A DNA stretch of 64,000 nt from Bradyrhizobium sp. Ce-3 (GCF_022835695.1 NZ_BQUV01000004.1:186001-250000), one strand, 5' to 3'; shown: positions 43,419-51,900, counted from the first letter of the stretch. A program made the numbers and translations. The notes: generated by a model from the letters alone, not told the origin.

Positions 43419-44207
43419 ATGCTGGACCATCCGACCGTCAAGTACCGAACCGAACAGGCCGTCGCGATCGTGACGATCGATCGCTATGACGAGGCGCGCA
43501 ACGCGGTCAATCCGGAGACCGCACGGGGGCTGGCACAGGCGTTTCGCAGCTTCGATCGCGATCCGGCGTTGTCGGTAGCGATCCTGACCGGCGCGGGCGG
43601 CGCGTTCTGCGCCGGCTTCGACCTGAAGAACACCGCGGCCGGGCATCGCGGCCACCGCGTCGAGAACGGTGACGGGCCGATGGGCCCGACCCGGATGAAG
43701 CTGTCGAAGCCGGTGATCGCCGCGGTCGAGGGGCCGGCCGTAGCGGGCGGGCTCGAGCTTGCGATCTGGTGTGATCTCCGGGTCGCAGCAACCGACGCCA
43801 CCTTCGGCGTCTATTGCCGGCGCTTCGGCGTGCCGCTGATGGATCTCGGCACCGTGCGTCTGCCGCGGCTGATCGGGCACAGCCGCGCGATGGACATGAT
43901 CCTCACCGGCCGCGGCGTCTCCGGCGAGGAGGCCGGACGGATCGGGCTTGCCAACCGCGTGGTCGCGCCCGGCAGGGCACTCGCTGAGGCACGCAGCCTC
44001 GCCAGCGATCTGTGTCGCCTGCCGCAGGCAGCGTTGCGCAGCGACCGGCTCTCCGCGATCGAGCAATGGGAACTCGGCTGGGAGCAGGCGACGCTCAACG
44101 AGTTTCGCCTCGGGCTTGCGACGGTGGCGAGCGGTGAAACCGAAGCCGGCGCGCGCCGCTTCGCAGCGGGCAAGGGCCGGCACGGCGATTTCGCCGACAT
44201 CGCCTGA
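43419..44207 (+). CDS. Enoyl-CoA hydratase/isomerase family protein (crotonase)
   Basis: A 262-residue crotonase-fold enzyme. Oxyanion-hole stretches are GAFCAGFDLK (about 63-72) and AVEGPAVAGGLELA (about 104-117). The C-terminal helices end in GRHGDFADIA. It would hydrate, isomerise or cleave a CoA thioester. ATG 43419 has GAGGAGC upstream; the frame back to 43398 is not needed. It probably shares the LysR-controlled transcript with the Rieske oxygenase, so the pair may degrade one aromatic or alkenoic compound. Confidence 0.88.
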   Translation: MLDHPTVKYRTEQAVAIVTIDRYDEARNAVNPETARGLAQAFRSFDRDPALSVAILTGAGGAFCAGFDLKNTAAGHRGHRVENGDGPMGPTRMKLSKPVIAAVEGPAVAGGLELAIWCDLRVAATDATFGVYCRRFGVPLMDLGTVRLPRLIGHSRAMDMILTGRGVSGEEAGRIGLANRVVAPGRALAEARSLASDLCRLPQAALRSDRLSAIEQWELGWEQATLNEFRLGLATVASGETEAGARRFAAGKGRHGDFADIA

Positions 44208-44226
44208 AGTACCGTACGCGGCGGCG

Positions 44227-45213
44227 CTACTCGTCCACCCTCGTGCGGGCGATGATCTCGGCGGCGCCCTTCTCCAGCAGCGCCATGCCGACGGCGCGGC
44301 CGAGCTCGCGCGGCCGGTCCGCCGGTCCGCGCCGTGTCACCTCGATGAATCCCGCCCCGGCCTCGTCGAGCACCGAGGCACGCAGCGTCAGCTCGGCCCC
44401 CGCGAGCGTGGCGTGGCCGGCGATCGGCGAATTGCAGTGACCGTTGAGCACCCACAGCACCTCGCGCTCGGCCTCGGCGGCCAGCCGCGACGGCGCGTTG
44501 TCGATTTGAGCCAGCCGGGCCCGGGTCGCCCAGTCGGTCTCGACGCATTCCACCGCGACGATGCCCTGCCCGACCGCGGGCAGCATTTCGTCGACGGAGA
44601 AATCATGCGCGATGCGCGCGGTCATGCCGATGCGCTCGAGGCCGGAGCGCGCCATCACCAGCGCATCGGCCGGCCCGACCTCGCCGCCACCGGGCAGCCG
44701 CTGCTTGTCGCCGCGATCGAGTTTTGCAACCCGCGTGTCGGCGGCGCCGCGATAATGGATCACGGTCGCTTCCGGAAACAGCCGGTGCAGATAGGCGGCG
44801 CGGCGCACCGCATTGGTGCCGATCATGAAGCCCTTGCCGCGCGCGGCGCGCAGCGTCTCCAGCGACAGGCCGGGCCGCAGCACGAGGCTGTCATTGGCGG
44901 CATCGCGCGCCAGCATCGCGGCGAGGACGAGACCCGGCGTCTCCTCATTGCCCGGTACGTCCTTCAGCGAATGCATCGCAGCCTGCAGCGTACCGGCGCG
45001 CATGGCTTCGCGGATCTCGGCGACGAAGGCGCCGCCCTTGCCGCCGTGACGCAGCAGCTTGCTGGTCTGGTCCTGGTCGCCGCGGGTCTCGAACTTGACG
45101 ATGTCGACGGCCAGGTCCGGCGCCGAGGCGCGCAGCAGCCGCGCGACCTCGTCCGTCTGCGCCAGCGCCATCGCGCTCTTGCGCGTCCCTATCCGCAAAA
45201 CCTGTCCCGACAC
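44227..45213 (-). CDS. hemC: Hydroxymethylbilane synthase, divergent form
   Basis: A 328-residue porphobilinogen deaminase, which polymerises four porphobilinogens to preuroporphyrinogen. The cofactor-attaching cysteine is in LNGHCNSPIAGHA and the catalytic aspartate is in HSLKDVP. Departures from the usual HemC include GTRKSAMALAQ in place of GTRGSPLALWQ and RGAADTRVAKLDRGD in place of the usual RGNVxTRLxKLD. A Gly/Pro-rich insertion (LPGGGEVGPADALV) follows the last. The start is GTG 45213. It could be a second, specialised copy or an enzyme of altered specificity. Confidence 0.82.
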   Translation of the reverse strand: MSGQVLRIGTRKSAMALAQTDEVARLLRASAPDLAVDIVKFETRGDQDQTSKLLRHGGKGGAFVAEIREAMRAGTLQAAMHSLKDVPGNEETPGLVLAAMLARDAANDSLVLRPGLSLETLRAARGKGFMIGTNAVRRAAYLHRLFPEATVIHYRGAADTRVAKLDRGDKQRLPGGGEVGPADALVMARSGLERIGMTARIAHDFSVDEMLPAVGQGIVAVECVETDWATRARLAQIDNAPSRLAAEAEREVLWVLNGHCNSPIAGHATLAGAELTLRASVLDEAGAGFIEVTRRGPADRPRELGRAVGMALLEKGAAEIIARTRVDE

Positions 45214-45300
45214 GAAAGCTCCGCTGGGTGATCATCAACGGCTGGGGATTAGAACAAAAGGCCAGTCAAAACAACGGTTTTTGCCCCTGTCCGGGGCCGC

Positions 45301-45924
45301 TCAGGCGATCTCCTCGACGAGCGCCACGCCGGCCTCGCGCATCGCGGCGGTGGCTGCCGCAAGCGAACCGCCGAGATCGATGGCCCGGCAGCCGGACAGC
45401 GCGACGGTGGTCTCGAAGCCGAGCCGCCGCGCATCGAGCGCCGAATACTGCACGCAGAAATCGGTCGCGAGCCCGGCCATCACGACGCGCTTCAGGCCGC
45501 GCTCGCGCAGATAGCCGGCGAGCCCGGTCGGCGTGGTCCGGTCGTTCTCGAAGAACGCCGAATAGGAATCGATCGCGCCGCGGAACCCCTTGCGGATCAC
45601 GAGTTCGGCCCGGTCGGTCGCGAGCTCGGGGTGAAACGCGGCGCCGGCGGTGCCCTGGATGCAGTGATCCGGCCACAGCGTCTGTGCCCCATAGGACATG
45701 GTGATCTGGGAGAACGGCGCTGCGCCGGAATGCGAGGTGGCAAACGAGCTGTGGCCCGCCGGGTGCCAGTCCTGGGTCAGCACGACATGGTCGAACCGCG
45801 CGGCGAGCCGGTTGACGACCGGCACGACGGCATCGCCATCAGCCACCGCCAGCGCGCCGCCGGGGCAGAAATCGTTCTGCACGTCGATGATCAGCAACAG
45901 ATCGTCGGGCCCGATCTTCATCAC
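45301..45924 (-). CDS. pncA: Nicotinamidase (PncA)
   Basis: A 207-residue nicotinamidase that converts nicotinamide to nicotinate for NAD salvage. The catalytic Asp is in IIDVQNDFCPGGAL. The metal site lies in LTQDWHPAGHSSFA and the nucleophilic cysteine in AGLATDFCVQYSA. The LWPDHCIQGT loop is characteristic of PncA, which favours it over generic isochorismatase-like hydrolases. Its start overlaps the aspartate dehydrogenase stop by 4 bases, so NAD-related enzymes are translationally coupled here. Confidence 0.92.
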   Translation of the reverse strand: MMKIGPDDLLLIIDVQNDFCPGGALAVADGDAVVPVVNRLAARFDHVVLTQDWHPAGHSSFATSHSGAAPFSQITMSYGAQTLWPDHCIQGTAGAAFHPELATDRAELVIRKGFRGAIDSYSAFFENDRTTPTGLAGYLRERGLKRVVMAGLATDFCVQYSALDARRLGFETTVALSGCRAIDLGGSLAAATAAMREAGVALVEEIA

Positions 45925-46742
45925 GTCCCGATCCGCAACGATGCGCGCAGCTTGCGCAGGCAGGCGATCACCGACAGTGCGGTGATGCGGCCGGTCTTCG
46001 GGTTCTCCGAGGGGATGTTCTCGATCATCATCGAGAACCGCGCCGAATCGGAATCGACCTCGATGCGGTGGGTGTTGCGCGTCACGGTCGGATCGGCCCA
46101 GATCTCGACCCTTGTGCGATCGGGGCCGATGCCGGCGAGCGACAGCGCCACCGCGACGTTGAGATTGGCCGGAAAGCCTTTTGCCGCGTCACGCGCGCTG
46201 CCCTCGAAGACGCGCAGCGGCTCGGTGATGCCATCGATCCTTATGTCGTTCTCGACCAGATGCGGTGCGCCGAGCAGGCCCGCGACCGGCTTCCGCGTCA
46301 CGAGCCTGGCCGAATGAATGGTCCCGACGGCCGCCGCGGTCACCGCATCGAGCCCGATCAGCGCGCCGGTCGGCACGATGATCTGGCCGCCATGCGCTTT
46401 GGCAAGATCGACCAGGTCCTCGTTCTGCAACAGCGCGCCGACGCTGAGCACGATCGCGGTCTTGCCGCGCTCGACAACCGGCGCCACGATCGAGCGCACC
46501 ACCTTGCTTGGCGCGCACTCGACCACGATGTCGGCGACGTCGGCGAGCTCGTCGATCGGCACCAGTCTCGGCGCCGACTTCAGCTCCGCGACCCAGCCGC
46601 GGTGCTTGTCCGGGCTGTTCGCCGACACCGCGACCAAGGTCAGGCCCTCGATGCCCTGATCGAGCGCCTTGACGATTTCGGTGCCGATCGCGCCGAGGCC
46701 TGCGACCGCAACCCGCGTCTTTGTCCTGCCGTCAGCCATCAT
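45921..46742 (-). CDS. L-aspartate dehydrogenase
   Basis: A 273-residue NAD(P)-dependent dehydrogenase that oxidises aspartate to iminoaspartate, an alternative to NadB for quinolinate and NAD synthesis. The Rossmann motif is VAGLGAIGTEIVKALDQG (about 12-29). The C-terminal domain has the family-specific ADPTVTRNTHRIEVDSD and NIPSENPKTGRITALS. It overlaps the nicotinamidase (4 bases) and the M20 peptidase (4 bases). It lies in a run with a secreted RidA, whose family hydrolyses iminoacids, but the compartments differ. Confidence 0.92.
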   Translation of the reverse strand: MMADGRTKTRVAVAGLGAIGTEIVKALDQGIEGLTLVAVSANSPDKHRGWVAELKSAPRLVPIDELADVADIVVECAPSKVVRSIVAPVVERGKTAIVLSVGALLQNEDLVDLAKAHGGQIIVPTGALIGLDAVTAAAVGTIHSARLVTRKPVAGLLGAPHLVENDIRIDGITEPLRVFEGSARDAAKGFPANLNVAVALSLAGIGPDRTRVEIWADPTVTRNTHRIEVDSDSARFSMMIENIPSENPKTGRITALSVIACLRKLRASLRIGT

Positions 46743-48160
46743 TTACCGCCAGCGAGCATCTTGACCAGGCGATAGAGATATTCCTCGCCTTCGTAGAACG
46801 ACTTGACCAGCACGCGCTCGTCCTTGCCGTGGTTCCTATTGTCATCGACATCGGCGCCGAGCCCGGAATGGCCATAGGTCGGGATCCCGGCATTGCGCAG
46901 ATAGCTGCCGTCGGTGGCGCCGGTGCTCATCACGGGGACGATCGCCGCATCCGGCCAGAATTCCTTCGACAGCTTCTCGATCGATCCCATGATCTCCTCG
47001 TTCAGCGGCGACGGCGGGCTCAGCACGGCCTTGCCGGTCGGGGTCACCTCGATCTGCTTGTCGGCGAGCACACGCTCGATCGCGGCCTGGACGCCGTCGA
47101 CCGGCTCGCCGGGCAGGATCCGGCAATTCACCTTGGCGCTCGCGAGCTGCGGCAGCGCATTGATGGCGTGGCCGCCCTCCAGCATGGTCGCGACGCAGGT
47201 GGTGCGGAGCTGCGCGTTGTAGCCGGGCTTGTCCGACAGCCGTGCCAGCGCCGCCGGATCGGGCTGCGGTGCAAGGATGGCCCTGATGTCGTCGGCGTTC
47301 TCCTTGCTTTCAGTCTCGGCGGTCTTGGTGAAATAGATCCGGGTGGTCTCGTTGAGGTTCATCGGGAAGTCGTATTTGGACAGCCGCACCAGGCCTTCGG
47401 CAAGGCGATAGATCGCGTTGTCCTTGCGCGGCAGCGACGAGTGGCCGCCGCGATCCTTCACCGTGAGCTGGTAGCCGACCGACACCTTCTCGCTGGTCTG
47501 CACGCTGTTGCGGATCGCCTTGCCGTTCTTCAGGCCGACGCCGCCGCCTTCGTTCAGCGCGAACTCGGCATCGATCAGGTCGCGGTGGTTCTTGATCAGC
47601 CACTGCATGCCGAGAGCGTTGGCATCGAGGATCTCCTCGTCGGTCTCGAGGGCTACGATGATGTCGCGGTCGGGCTTGTAGCCCTCCTTCTTGTAGCGGA
47701 TCAGATTGGTGATGAAGGCCGACGCCATGTATTTGTCGTCGCTGGAGCCGCGGCCGTAGAAATAGCCGTCCTGCTCGGTGAGCTTGAATGGATCGACCGT
47801 CCAGTCCTCGCGGTTGGCGGGCACGACGTCGATATGGGCGACCAGCAGGATCGGCTTGCGCGCGCCCGAGCCGTGCAGCCGTGCCACCAGATTGCCCTTG
47901 TGTGGCGCCGGCGAGAACACATGCACGTCGGCCTCGGGGAAGCCCGCGGCGCGGAGCCGCGCGCCCATCGCCTCGGCCGCCTTCTGGGTATCGCCGGTCG
48001 CGGTGGTGGTGTTGATCTCGACCAGTTCCTGGTAGATGCCGCGGGCAAACTGCTGCTGCTCGGTCAGCCCCTGCGCGGTCGCGCCGGTCGCGAGCAGCAG
48101 CGGAGCGACCGCCGCCGCGAGCCGCAGCGATCGAACCAAATCTCCAGCGTCGTGCGACAT
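46739..48160 (-). CDS. Exported M20-family metallopeptidase
   Basis: A 473-residue M20 carboxypeptidase or aminoacylase with a signal peptide (SLRLAAAVAPLLLATGATA, cleavage near residue 30). The metal site includes VAHIDVVPANRE, the bridging Asp in GRGSSDDKYMAS and the catalytic pair ETDEE. A dimerisation domain (about 230-350) separates two halves of the catalytic domain, and a late ATDGSYLRNAGIP holds another ligand region. It would trim peptides or acyl-amino acids in the periplasm. ATG 48160 is chosen because GGGAGAG lies just upstream. It overlaps the aspartate dehydrogenase by 4 bases. Confidence 0.9.
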   Translation of the reverse strand: MSHDAGDLVRSLRLAAAVAPLLLATGATAQGLTEQQQFARGIYQELVEINTTTATGDTQKAAEAMGARLRAAGFPEADVHVFSPAPHKGNLVARLHGSGARKPILLVAHIDVVPANREDWTVDPFKLTEQDGYFYGRGSSDDKYMASAFITNLIRYKKEGYKPDRDIIVALETDEEILDANALGMQWLIKNHRDLIDAEFALNEGGGVGLKNGKAIRNSVQTSEKVSVGYQLTVKDRGGHSSLPRKDNAIYRLAEGLVRLSKYDFPMNLNETTRIYFTKTAETESKENADDIRAILAPQPDPAALARLSDKPGYNAQLRTTCVATMLEGGHAINALPQLASAKVNCRILPGEPVDGVQAAIERVLADKQIEVTPTGKAVLSPPSPLNEEIMGSIEKLSKEFWPDAAIVPVMSTGATDGSYLRNAGIPTYGHSGLGADVDDNRNHGKDERVLVKSFYEGEEYLYRLVKMLAGGK

Positions 48161-48286
48161 CGTGCTCTCCCAGAATTCCACCGCCTGATCGGAGATGGAT
48201 TCAGACAGGCGACACGCGCTTTGGCAAGACGGCGAGCCCTTCAATTTGCGCGCGCATGCTCCGCAGTTTCGAGCACGCTATTTGGA

Positions 48287-48312
48287 GTCCTTATTTCGCG
48301 TCCTTATTTCGT
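48287..48312. repeat. 13-base tandem duplication at the 3' end of the ridA-like gene
   Basis: gtccttatttcgc and gtccttatttcgt stand head to tail. The copy at 48300-48312 covers the TAA stop codon (48304-48306) of the RidA gene; the other adds a second stop downstream in another frame. It probably arose by slippage. Confidence 0.7.
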
Positions 48313-48792
48313 ATCCTTGGCCGCGATCACCTCGATCTCGACCAGAAAGCCGGGATTGGCGAGCGCTGCGACGCCGACCACCGAGCGCGCCGGCAGGTTC
48401 GGCTGGCTGCCGCCGAAGAACTGGGTGTAGCCCTCCATGAACGCCTTGAAGTCCATCGGCGCCGACGCGGTGTGCACCAGAAACACCTGCATCTTGACCA
48501 CGTCGCCCATGCCGAGCCCCTGGCCCTCCAGTATGGCCTTGATGCGGTTGAGCACGCCGACGGTCTGGGTCTTGGTGTCGCCATAGGCCTGCGGGCTCGA
48601 CGGATCGGCGTCCTTGTTGACGGCGGGCGGCACCTGGCCGCTGACATAGACCGTCGTGGTGTTGCCGGTGACGGTGACGGCTTGCGCGATCGGGAATGTC
48701 GAGTTGGGAATCGGATGCCTGACCACGTCCGCGACGGCCGCGGTCGCCATCGCCGACAGCGCGGCGCCCAATACGATAGCGGTGAATTTCAT
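48304..48792 (-). CDS. Exported RidA-family (YjgF/UK114) protein
   Basis: A 162-residue RidA-fold protein with an N-terminal signal peptide (KFTAIVLGAALSAMATAAVA, cleavage about residue 21). RidA proteins hydrolyse reactive enamines and imines to ketones plus ammonia. The key arginine is in LPARSVVGVAAL and the acidic strand is VEIEVIAAK, so the imine-deaminase site looks intact. Cytoplasmic RidA has no signal peptide, so an exported form next to an exported flavin amine oxidase is telling. ATG 48792 is chosen for its GGGGAGAG Shine-Dalgarno. It follows the cytochrome gene by 19 bases. Confidence 0.9.
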   Translation of the reverse strand: MKFTAIVLGAALSAMATAAVADVVRHPIPNSTFPIAQAVTVTGNTTTVYVSGQVPPAVNKDADPSSPQAYGDTKTQTVGVLNRIKAILEGQGLGMGDVVKMQVFLVHTASAPMDFKAFMEGYTQFFGGSQPNLPARSVVGVAALANPGFLVEIEVIAAKDTK

Positions 48793-48811
48793 CAAACTCT
48801 CCCCGGAATGA

Positions 48812-49219
48812 TTAGCGGCGGGCGTCCTGGACATCCTTGGTCGTCACCGCGTCCTGATAATTGTTGCCGAAGTGCGTCCGCAGATAATTCACAACCGCGG
48901 CGACCTGACCATCGGTCATCATGTCGCCGAATGCCGGCATGCCGCGGCGGCCGTTGACGACGAGGAAGATCGGATAGCCGCCGGATTCGAGATTCTTGTT
49001 GCCGGCGAGCGACGGATAGGTGCCGGCGCCGCTCGCACCGGTCGCATCCGGCATGTGGCAACCCTGGCAGACATTGCCGAACAGCTCCTCGCCGGTCATC
49101 TCCACGAAACGGTAGCCCGAGGAGAAGGTGCGCTTGGCCGCCCCGCTGTCCTGCCCAAGAGCCGCGGGCGCCGACAGCAGCGCCAGCGCGGCGATCACAG
49201 ATGTGCCGGTCCGCATCAT
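48812..49219 (-). CDS. Periplasmic class I c-type cytochrome
   Basis: A 135-residue protein with a signal peptide (SVIAALALLSAPAALG) and one heme motif CQGCH at residues 51-55. The Met ligand is likely in RRGMPAFGDMM (about residue 97). It should accept electrons in the periplasm. Its start (ATG 49219) overlaps the flavin oxidase stop by one base (TGATG), so the two are coupled. In the nicotine enzymes NicA2 and its relatives a neighbouring cytochrome c is the real electron acceptor of the flavoprotein, which suggests that here too the flavoprotein is a dehydrogenase. Confidence 0.9.
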   Translation of the reverse strand: MMRTGTSVIAALALLSAPAALGQDSGAAKRTFSSGYRFVEMTGEELFGNVCQGCHMPDATGASGAGTYPSLAGNKNLESGGYPIFLVVNGRRGMPAFGDMMTDGQVAAVVNYLRTHFGNNYQDAVTTKDVQDARR

Positions 49220-50811
49220 CACGTCTTCACCACGCGTTCGTGCAATCGGGTAATGGCGTCGAGCGCGGACAGGATCGCGCCCTCCTGCCAGGCCGGCAGC
49301 TGCGAGGCGTGCTCGCCCGCCAGCGCGATCCGGCCGTCGATCTGGCAGAGATTGCGGTAATGCTGCGCCCGCCCGGCCTCGGTCCATTCGCCGGCGCAGC
49401 CGAGCGTGAACGGCACGCGATGCCACGCCACCGCGACGCCGTTCTCGAACTCGCTCTTGTATTGCGGATGGATCGCGGCGCCGAACTCGACCGCGCTGGC
49501 GACCCGCTCGGCCGGCGTCATCGCGGTGAACTCGAAGGAATTGGCGCCCTCATACAGATAGGCGCCGAGCAGCACGCCGCGGCCGCCGCGGTTGAAGCCA
49601 TAGTTCGGATAGCCGATATTGCGGATCGGCAGGTCGGTGTAGCTGATGCCGCCATAGATCGCGTCATCCTCCTCCCAGAACCGCCGCTTGAATTGCAGCC
49701 CGACCTTCACCGAGGCGGCGTAGGGCAAGGAATCGATCGCATTCTTCATCGGCCCGCTGACGTCGACGGGCAGCTGGCTCAGGATCGGCAGCGGGATCGT
49801 GCAGATGCACCAGTCGGCGGTGGCCTGCTGCACCGCGGAGGGACTGGCGGTGTCGACATAGCTCACGGTGACGCCGGAGCCATTCTGCTGGATCTGCGTG
49901 ACCTTGGCGTTATAGCGGATCAGGTCGCCGACCTCGCGCGCGAACGCCTTGCCGATCATGTCCATGCCGCCGACCGGCTGGAACATCGTGGTCTGGAAAT
50001 CATAGCGTGCATAGCTCTGCAAATAGCGCCACATCCGCGACCGCAGCAGTTCCTGCAGCGGCACCGGGTCGCTGGGCAGCGGATCAGGCATCAAGCCGCC
50101 GCCGGGATCGCGGGCATAGCCGCGGAACTCGGCGGAGCGAAGATTGGCATTGTACTTGTAGTCGCGATCCAGCGCGCCCCAGTCGCGCAGCGCCAGCAGC
50201 AGGATCTCCTGGTCTTCCTTGGTGACGAACTCGTCGAGCCGGCCCTGCTGGCTGACTTTGGCGAGCAATTCCGCTACGCCGCCCTGGAAATCCGCCTTGA
50301 TGCTGCGAAAGCGCTGCGGCTTGCCCTCGAATGCGCGCGTCGCGTGCAGATAGGCGTTGTGGTTGAGCTGGATGAAGGGTTCCAGCGTCACGTTGAGCCG
50401 GCGACAGTAATCGAGCAGCGCGCGGTGATGATAGGGAATCCGCCACGGACCGGGATTGAGATAGAGTCCCTGCTCGAACTGGCAGGTCTGCTTGAAGCCG
50501 CCGAGTTCGGTGAAGCTGTCGCCGCCGCGGATCGTCCAGTTGCGGCCACCAGGGCGATTGTTGAATTCGAGGATCTGGACCTTGTAGCCGGCCTTGCGCA
50601 GTTCCAGCGCCGCCGTCATGCCGGCAAGCCCGGCACCGAGAATCAGCACCGAGGCGCCCTTCACGTCGCCCGCGAGCTTGAGCGGTCCCTTGTAGGCGGA
50701 CTCCGATGCGAAGCCGAGGCTCGTCATCGCATGATACATCGCCGAACTGCCGGCGATGGTCCCGATCAGCGCCAGCAAATCCCGCCGCCTGATCACAGAT
50801 TCGTTCTGCAC
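49219..50811 (-). CDS. Tat-exported flavin monoamine oxidase-family enzyme (likely a cytochrome c-linked amine dehydrogenase)
   Basis: A 530-residue FAD enzyme of the amine oxidase family. A twin-arginine-like signal, VIRRRDLLALIG, lies at residues 6-17. The FAD-binding GAGLAGMTAALELRKAG follows (about 58-74), then RPGGRNWTIRGGDSFTELGGF (FAD region, about 87-107) and the C-terminal GEHASQLPAWQEGAILSALD (about 504-523). It would oxidise a C-N bond to an imine. The coupled cytochrome gene and the exported RidA suggest periplasmic oxidation with the imine hydrolysed in place. The substrate is unknown. Confidence 0.9.
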   Translation of the reverse strand: MQNESVIRRRDLLALIGTIAGSSAMYHAMTSLGFASESAYKGPLKLAGDVKGASVLILGAGLAGMTAALELRKAGYKVQILEFNNRPGGRNWTIRGGDSFTELGGFKQTCQFEQGLYLNPGPWRIPYHHRALLDYCRRLNVTLEPFIQLNHNAYLHATRAFEGKPQRFRSIKADFQGGVAELLAKVSQQGRLDEFVTKEDQEILLLALRDWGALDRDYKYNANLRSAEFRGYARDPGGGLMPDPLPSDPVPLQELLRSRMWRYLQSYARYDFQTTMFQPVGGMDMIGKAFAREVGDLIRYNAKVTQIQQNGSGVTVSYVDTASPSAVQQATADWCICTIPLPILSQLPVDVSGPMKNAIDSLPYAASVKVGLQFKRRFWEEDDAIYGGISYTDLPIRNIGYPNYGFNRGGRGVLLGAYLYEGANSFEFTAMTPAERVASAVEFGAAIHPQYKSEFENGVAVAWHRVPFTLGCAGEWTEAGRAQHYRNLCQIDGRIALAGEHASQLPAWQEGAILSALDAITRLHERVVKT

Positions 50812-50935
50812 CCGCGTTCACCCAGCCGCTGACGTCGATGACGGAGGGAAACGGTTGACGCGATCCGTGTCAAGAAAGGCCGCACGCTTCCACATGCACC
50901 CACACGCGCTTTTGATGCGTGACGCGACCGTTGCA

Positions 50936-51688
50936 TCACACCACGCGTTCGCGGTGCACGCGCCGGCAGTCCATTTCGAAATCAAGTCCGACCACCGGCG
51001 GCCGGTCGAAATGCCAGGTCAAGCCGTTGCGCAGCACGCCGCGACGACCGAATTCGCTGTCGAGCACCGGGTAGGCGTCGTGCACCGTGTAGAGTTGCAC
51101 CGCGGTGGTGTCTCGCCAGGAACCACCGAACGCGCTCATCCGGCGCTCCATCTCGCCAAGCACGAATTTGGCCTTCGCCAGGAGGCCGGCCGGGCTGGTG
51201 TCGCCGAGGGCTACGGTATGATCGCGATAATTGGCCTTGCCCTCGACCGACTCGCCGCTGCCGGCCACGACGAAGCTCGCCGGCGCATCCTTCGCAGCCG
51301 GCACCGTGTAGCAGAAGGCGTGGAAGCTCGGCTCAGCCGGCGGATCGAATTTCGGACAGACATTGCTGCGCGCCACCGGATTGACACCATCGCGCATCAC
51401 GCCCCAGGCGATCAGCGTCTGGATGTAAATCTCGTTGAAGGCCCTAAAGCCCTCCTCGGTAAACGGCGCCGGCGAGCGCAACTCGCAGGCCGCGAACGCG
51501 GTCAGCGGGCGGCCGGCCGCTTTGATGATGTCCGCAATCCCAGCAAAACCGGCGCTCAAGGGTACCGGCTCGCTGAACCTGACCCGCTCGATGGCATAGC
51601 CGGGCAGCGCACCAATGCCACAGGAATACTGACTGACGCCGGGCATGAAGCGGTAGCCGCCGTCTTGAGCCTCGATGGTGCTGGTCAT
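50936..51688 (-). CDS. CnbZ-like 2-aminomuconate deaminase family protein
   Basis: A 250-residue cytosolic protein (no signal peptide). It resembles the 2-amino-5-chloromuconate deaminase (CnbZ) family. Supporting stretches are GGYRFMPGVSQYSCGIGALPG near the N-terminus (residues 10-30, only partly shown), CELRSPAPFTEEGFRAFNEI and VARSNVCP, and the C-terminal VQLYTVHDAYPVLDSEF. These show Rid-like folds in part. It would release ammonia from an enamine acid. It is first in the run before the flavin oxidase. The family assignment is from memory of the motif pattern and should be treated as moderate. Confidence 0.65.
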   Translation of the reverse strand: MTSTIEAQDGGYRFMPGVSQYSCGIGALPGYAIERVRFSEPVPLSAGFAGIADIIKAAGRPLTAFAACELRSPAPFTEEGFRAFNEIYIQTLIAWGVMRDGVNPVARSNVCPKFDPPAEPSFHAFCYTVPAAKDAPASFVVAGSGESVEGKANYRDHTVALGDTSPAGLLAKAKFVLGEMERRMSAFGGSWRDTTAVQLYTVHDAYPVLDSEFGRRGVLRNGLTWHFDRPPVVGLDFEMDCRRVHRERVV

Positions 51689-51777
51689 GGTGCCTCGTGA
51701 TGGATGCTGGATGCGGTCGTCGCAATGATGGTTCGCGATGGAGGATATGCGCGATTAGTGATGCCAAGCAACGCGGT

Positions 51778-51900
51778 GTCATCACCCGCGAAAGCGGGTG
51801 ATCCAGTATTCCAGAGGCAGTGATTGTTGAGCCGAGAGGCCGCGGCGTACTGGATCGCCCGGTCCATGTGCGCAATTGCGCACAGGCCGGGCGATGACAG
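51778..51900. repeat. Palindromic element, 'tcacccgcgaaagcgggtga' type
   Basis: A perfect 8-bp hairpin tcacccgc / gcgggtga lies at 51782-51801, and gatccagta / tactggatc arms enclose the middle. cgcaattgcg is nested near the end. It lies in the 520-base gap 51689-52209, in which I see no gene. Confidence 0.7.
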
